This document shows, one piece after another, positions 5,159 through 5,733 of a stretch of 5,733 nt of DNA. The DNA is taken from positions 6,341 to 12,073 of the forward strand of contig JAJPZL010000303.1 in assembly GCA_021204375.1 (NCBI GenBank). The letters run 5' to 3'. Position 1 is the first letter of the stretch. Every line of letters starts with the position of its first letter. Made by a program: the position numbers and the translations under genes. Source of the stretch: Bacteroides sp. GTDB lineage: Bacteria > Bacteroidota > Bacteroidia > Bacteroidales > Bacteroidaceae. Under the pieces are notes generated by a model. That model had not been told where the DNA came from. It saw only the letters and a list, made by a program, of their open reading frames with translations, and did no database searches.

Positions 5159-5733
5159 TTATCTTTTGTAAGATTTAAATAAATAGACTACTGACAATCC
5201 TACTTTGGTAGGTCCGAAATAGTGTTTATGGGTATTCCCCAGGCAGGAACCACACTTCTGGTACTCGTAGCGGTCGTAATTGAGGTATGCATAGCCAAGT
5301 CCCCATTCAACTTCCAGGTTCCAGTGATGCCCCAGATACCATTGATATCCATAGTCCAATCCAATCCCGGTAGCATAGCCCCGGTACTGATGATCTTTGA
5401 GTCCCTGCCAGATCCGCAACGGCAGATGGATATTGCCTGCGTTGTAGGCACCAAAGAAAGGATGTATACCCAGAAAGTGTCCGTCAAAGACTTCGTCTAT
5501 CCAGAAACGAACTTCGAGCATCACTAGCCAGTGTTTGATCTTACTGTTCCTTTCGCTTTTGCCAAACTCCCAGTTGTTATACCCTGCCGATACATCGATC
5601 GATACTTTATGGGAGGGAGCCCATTCCAACGATAAATTAGGTGTAGTGATAGCTCCGTAGATCAGGTTTGTTTTGACGGCTATTACCTGGCTATAGATAA
5701 GGAGAGGAAAAATCTCCGTCAGCAGTATAAGAG
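5159..5733 (-). CDS. DUF3575 family outer-membrane-barrel-like protein (5' partial)
   Basis: The reading frame enters from the window's right edge and reaches a TAA at 5161-5159, leaving 190 visible residues with no start codon seen. The first codons give a hydrophobic stretch (LILLTEIFPLLIYSQVIA), which looks like the end of a signal peptide. It is followed by AVKTNLIYGAITTPNLSLEW, the hallmark opening of DUF3575 proteins. The rest alternates short amphipathic strands rich in Tyr, Trp and Gly (GLDYGYQWYLGHHWNLEVEW, then WGLGYAYLNYDRYEY) and ends in a strand-like VGLSVVYLF, as in a small outer-membrane beta-barrel. A Cys pair (CGSC) lies about 30 residues from the end. The family's biochemical role is unknown; members often sit beside DUF3868 genes in fimbrial loci. 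The stop is 3 nt before the ATG of the next gene, which suggests translational coupling. The family call is fairly secure; barrel topology is inferred. Confidence 0.8.
   Translation of the reverse strand, partial: LILLTEIFPLLIYSQVIAVKTNLIYGAITTPNLSLEWAPSHKVSIDVSAGYNNWEFGKSERNSKIKHWLVMLEVRFWIDEVFDGHFLGIHPFFGAYNAGNIHLPLRIWQGLKDHQYRGYATGIGLDYGYQWYLGHHWNLEVEWGLGYAYLNYDRYEYQKCGSCLGNTHKHYFGPTKVGLSVVYLFKSYKR

Overview
The window holds one co-directional gene cluster, all on the minus strand, so gene order runs from high to low coordinates. It is a type V (Mfa/Fim-like) fimbrial locus of a Bacteroidales bacterium (Bacteroides, Parabacteroides or a relative). The assignment rests on the combination of families: a DUF3575 outer-membrane-barrel-like protein, a DUF3868 protein with an OmpA-like end, two Mfa1-type fimbrillins and a FimB/Mfa2-type anchor protein. 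Three of the five carry a lipoprotein signal with its cysteine near residue 21, as expected for pilins exported by the lipoprotein route. All family calls come from reading motifs; no database search was possible.

Layout in transcription order: (1) 5733-5159, DUF3575 protein, its start cut off by the window edge; (2) 5155-4102, DUF3868/OmpA-like protein, starting 3 nt after gene 1; (3) 4002-2644, first Mfa1-type fimbrillin, broken into three reading-frame segments; (4) 2572-1647, FimB/Mfa2-type lipoprotein, with its last strand out of frame; (5) 1540-41, second Mfa1-type fimbrillin, 499 aa, intact, with a long proline-rich linker before its last strand. The gaps of about 100 nt before genes 3 and 5 hold no further convincing gene. 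About 40 nt follow gene 5, so the operon may continue beyond the window.

Inferred working model: genes 3 and 5 are structural or tip pilins, gene 4 is the surface anchor or terminator subunit, and genes 1 and 2 are envelope proteins (barrel and periplasmic OmpA-like) that could tie the fibre or its assembly to the cell wall. This order resembles fimbrial loci of gut Bacteroidales more than the P. gingivalis fim or mfa operons.

The most striking feature is that genes 2, 3 and 4 contain four separate frame breaks. Each sits at or next to a short homopolymer or an AG dinucleotide tract, and in each the protein continues convincingly in another frame. Deletion-biased sequencing error is the simplest explanation. 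Slippage-based phase variation or gene decay are the biologically interesting alternatives. The two fimbrillins are clear paralogues, and the ends of genes 3 and 4 share an 18/20 identical stretch encoding the same C-terminal strand motif.
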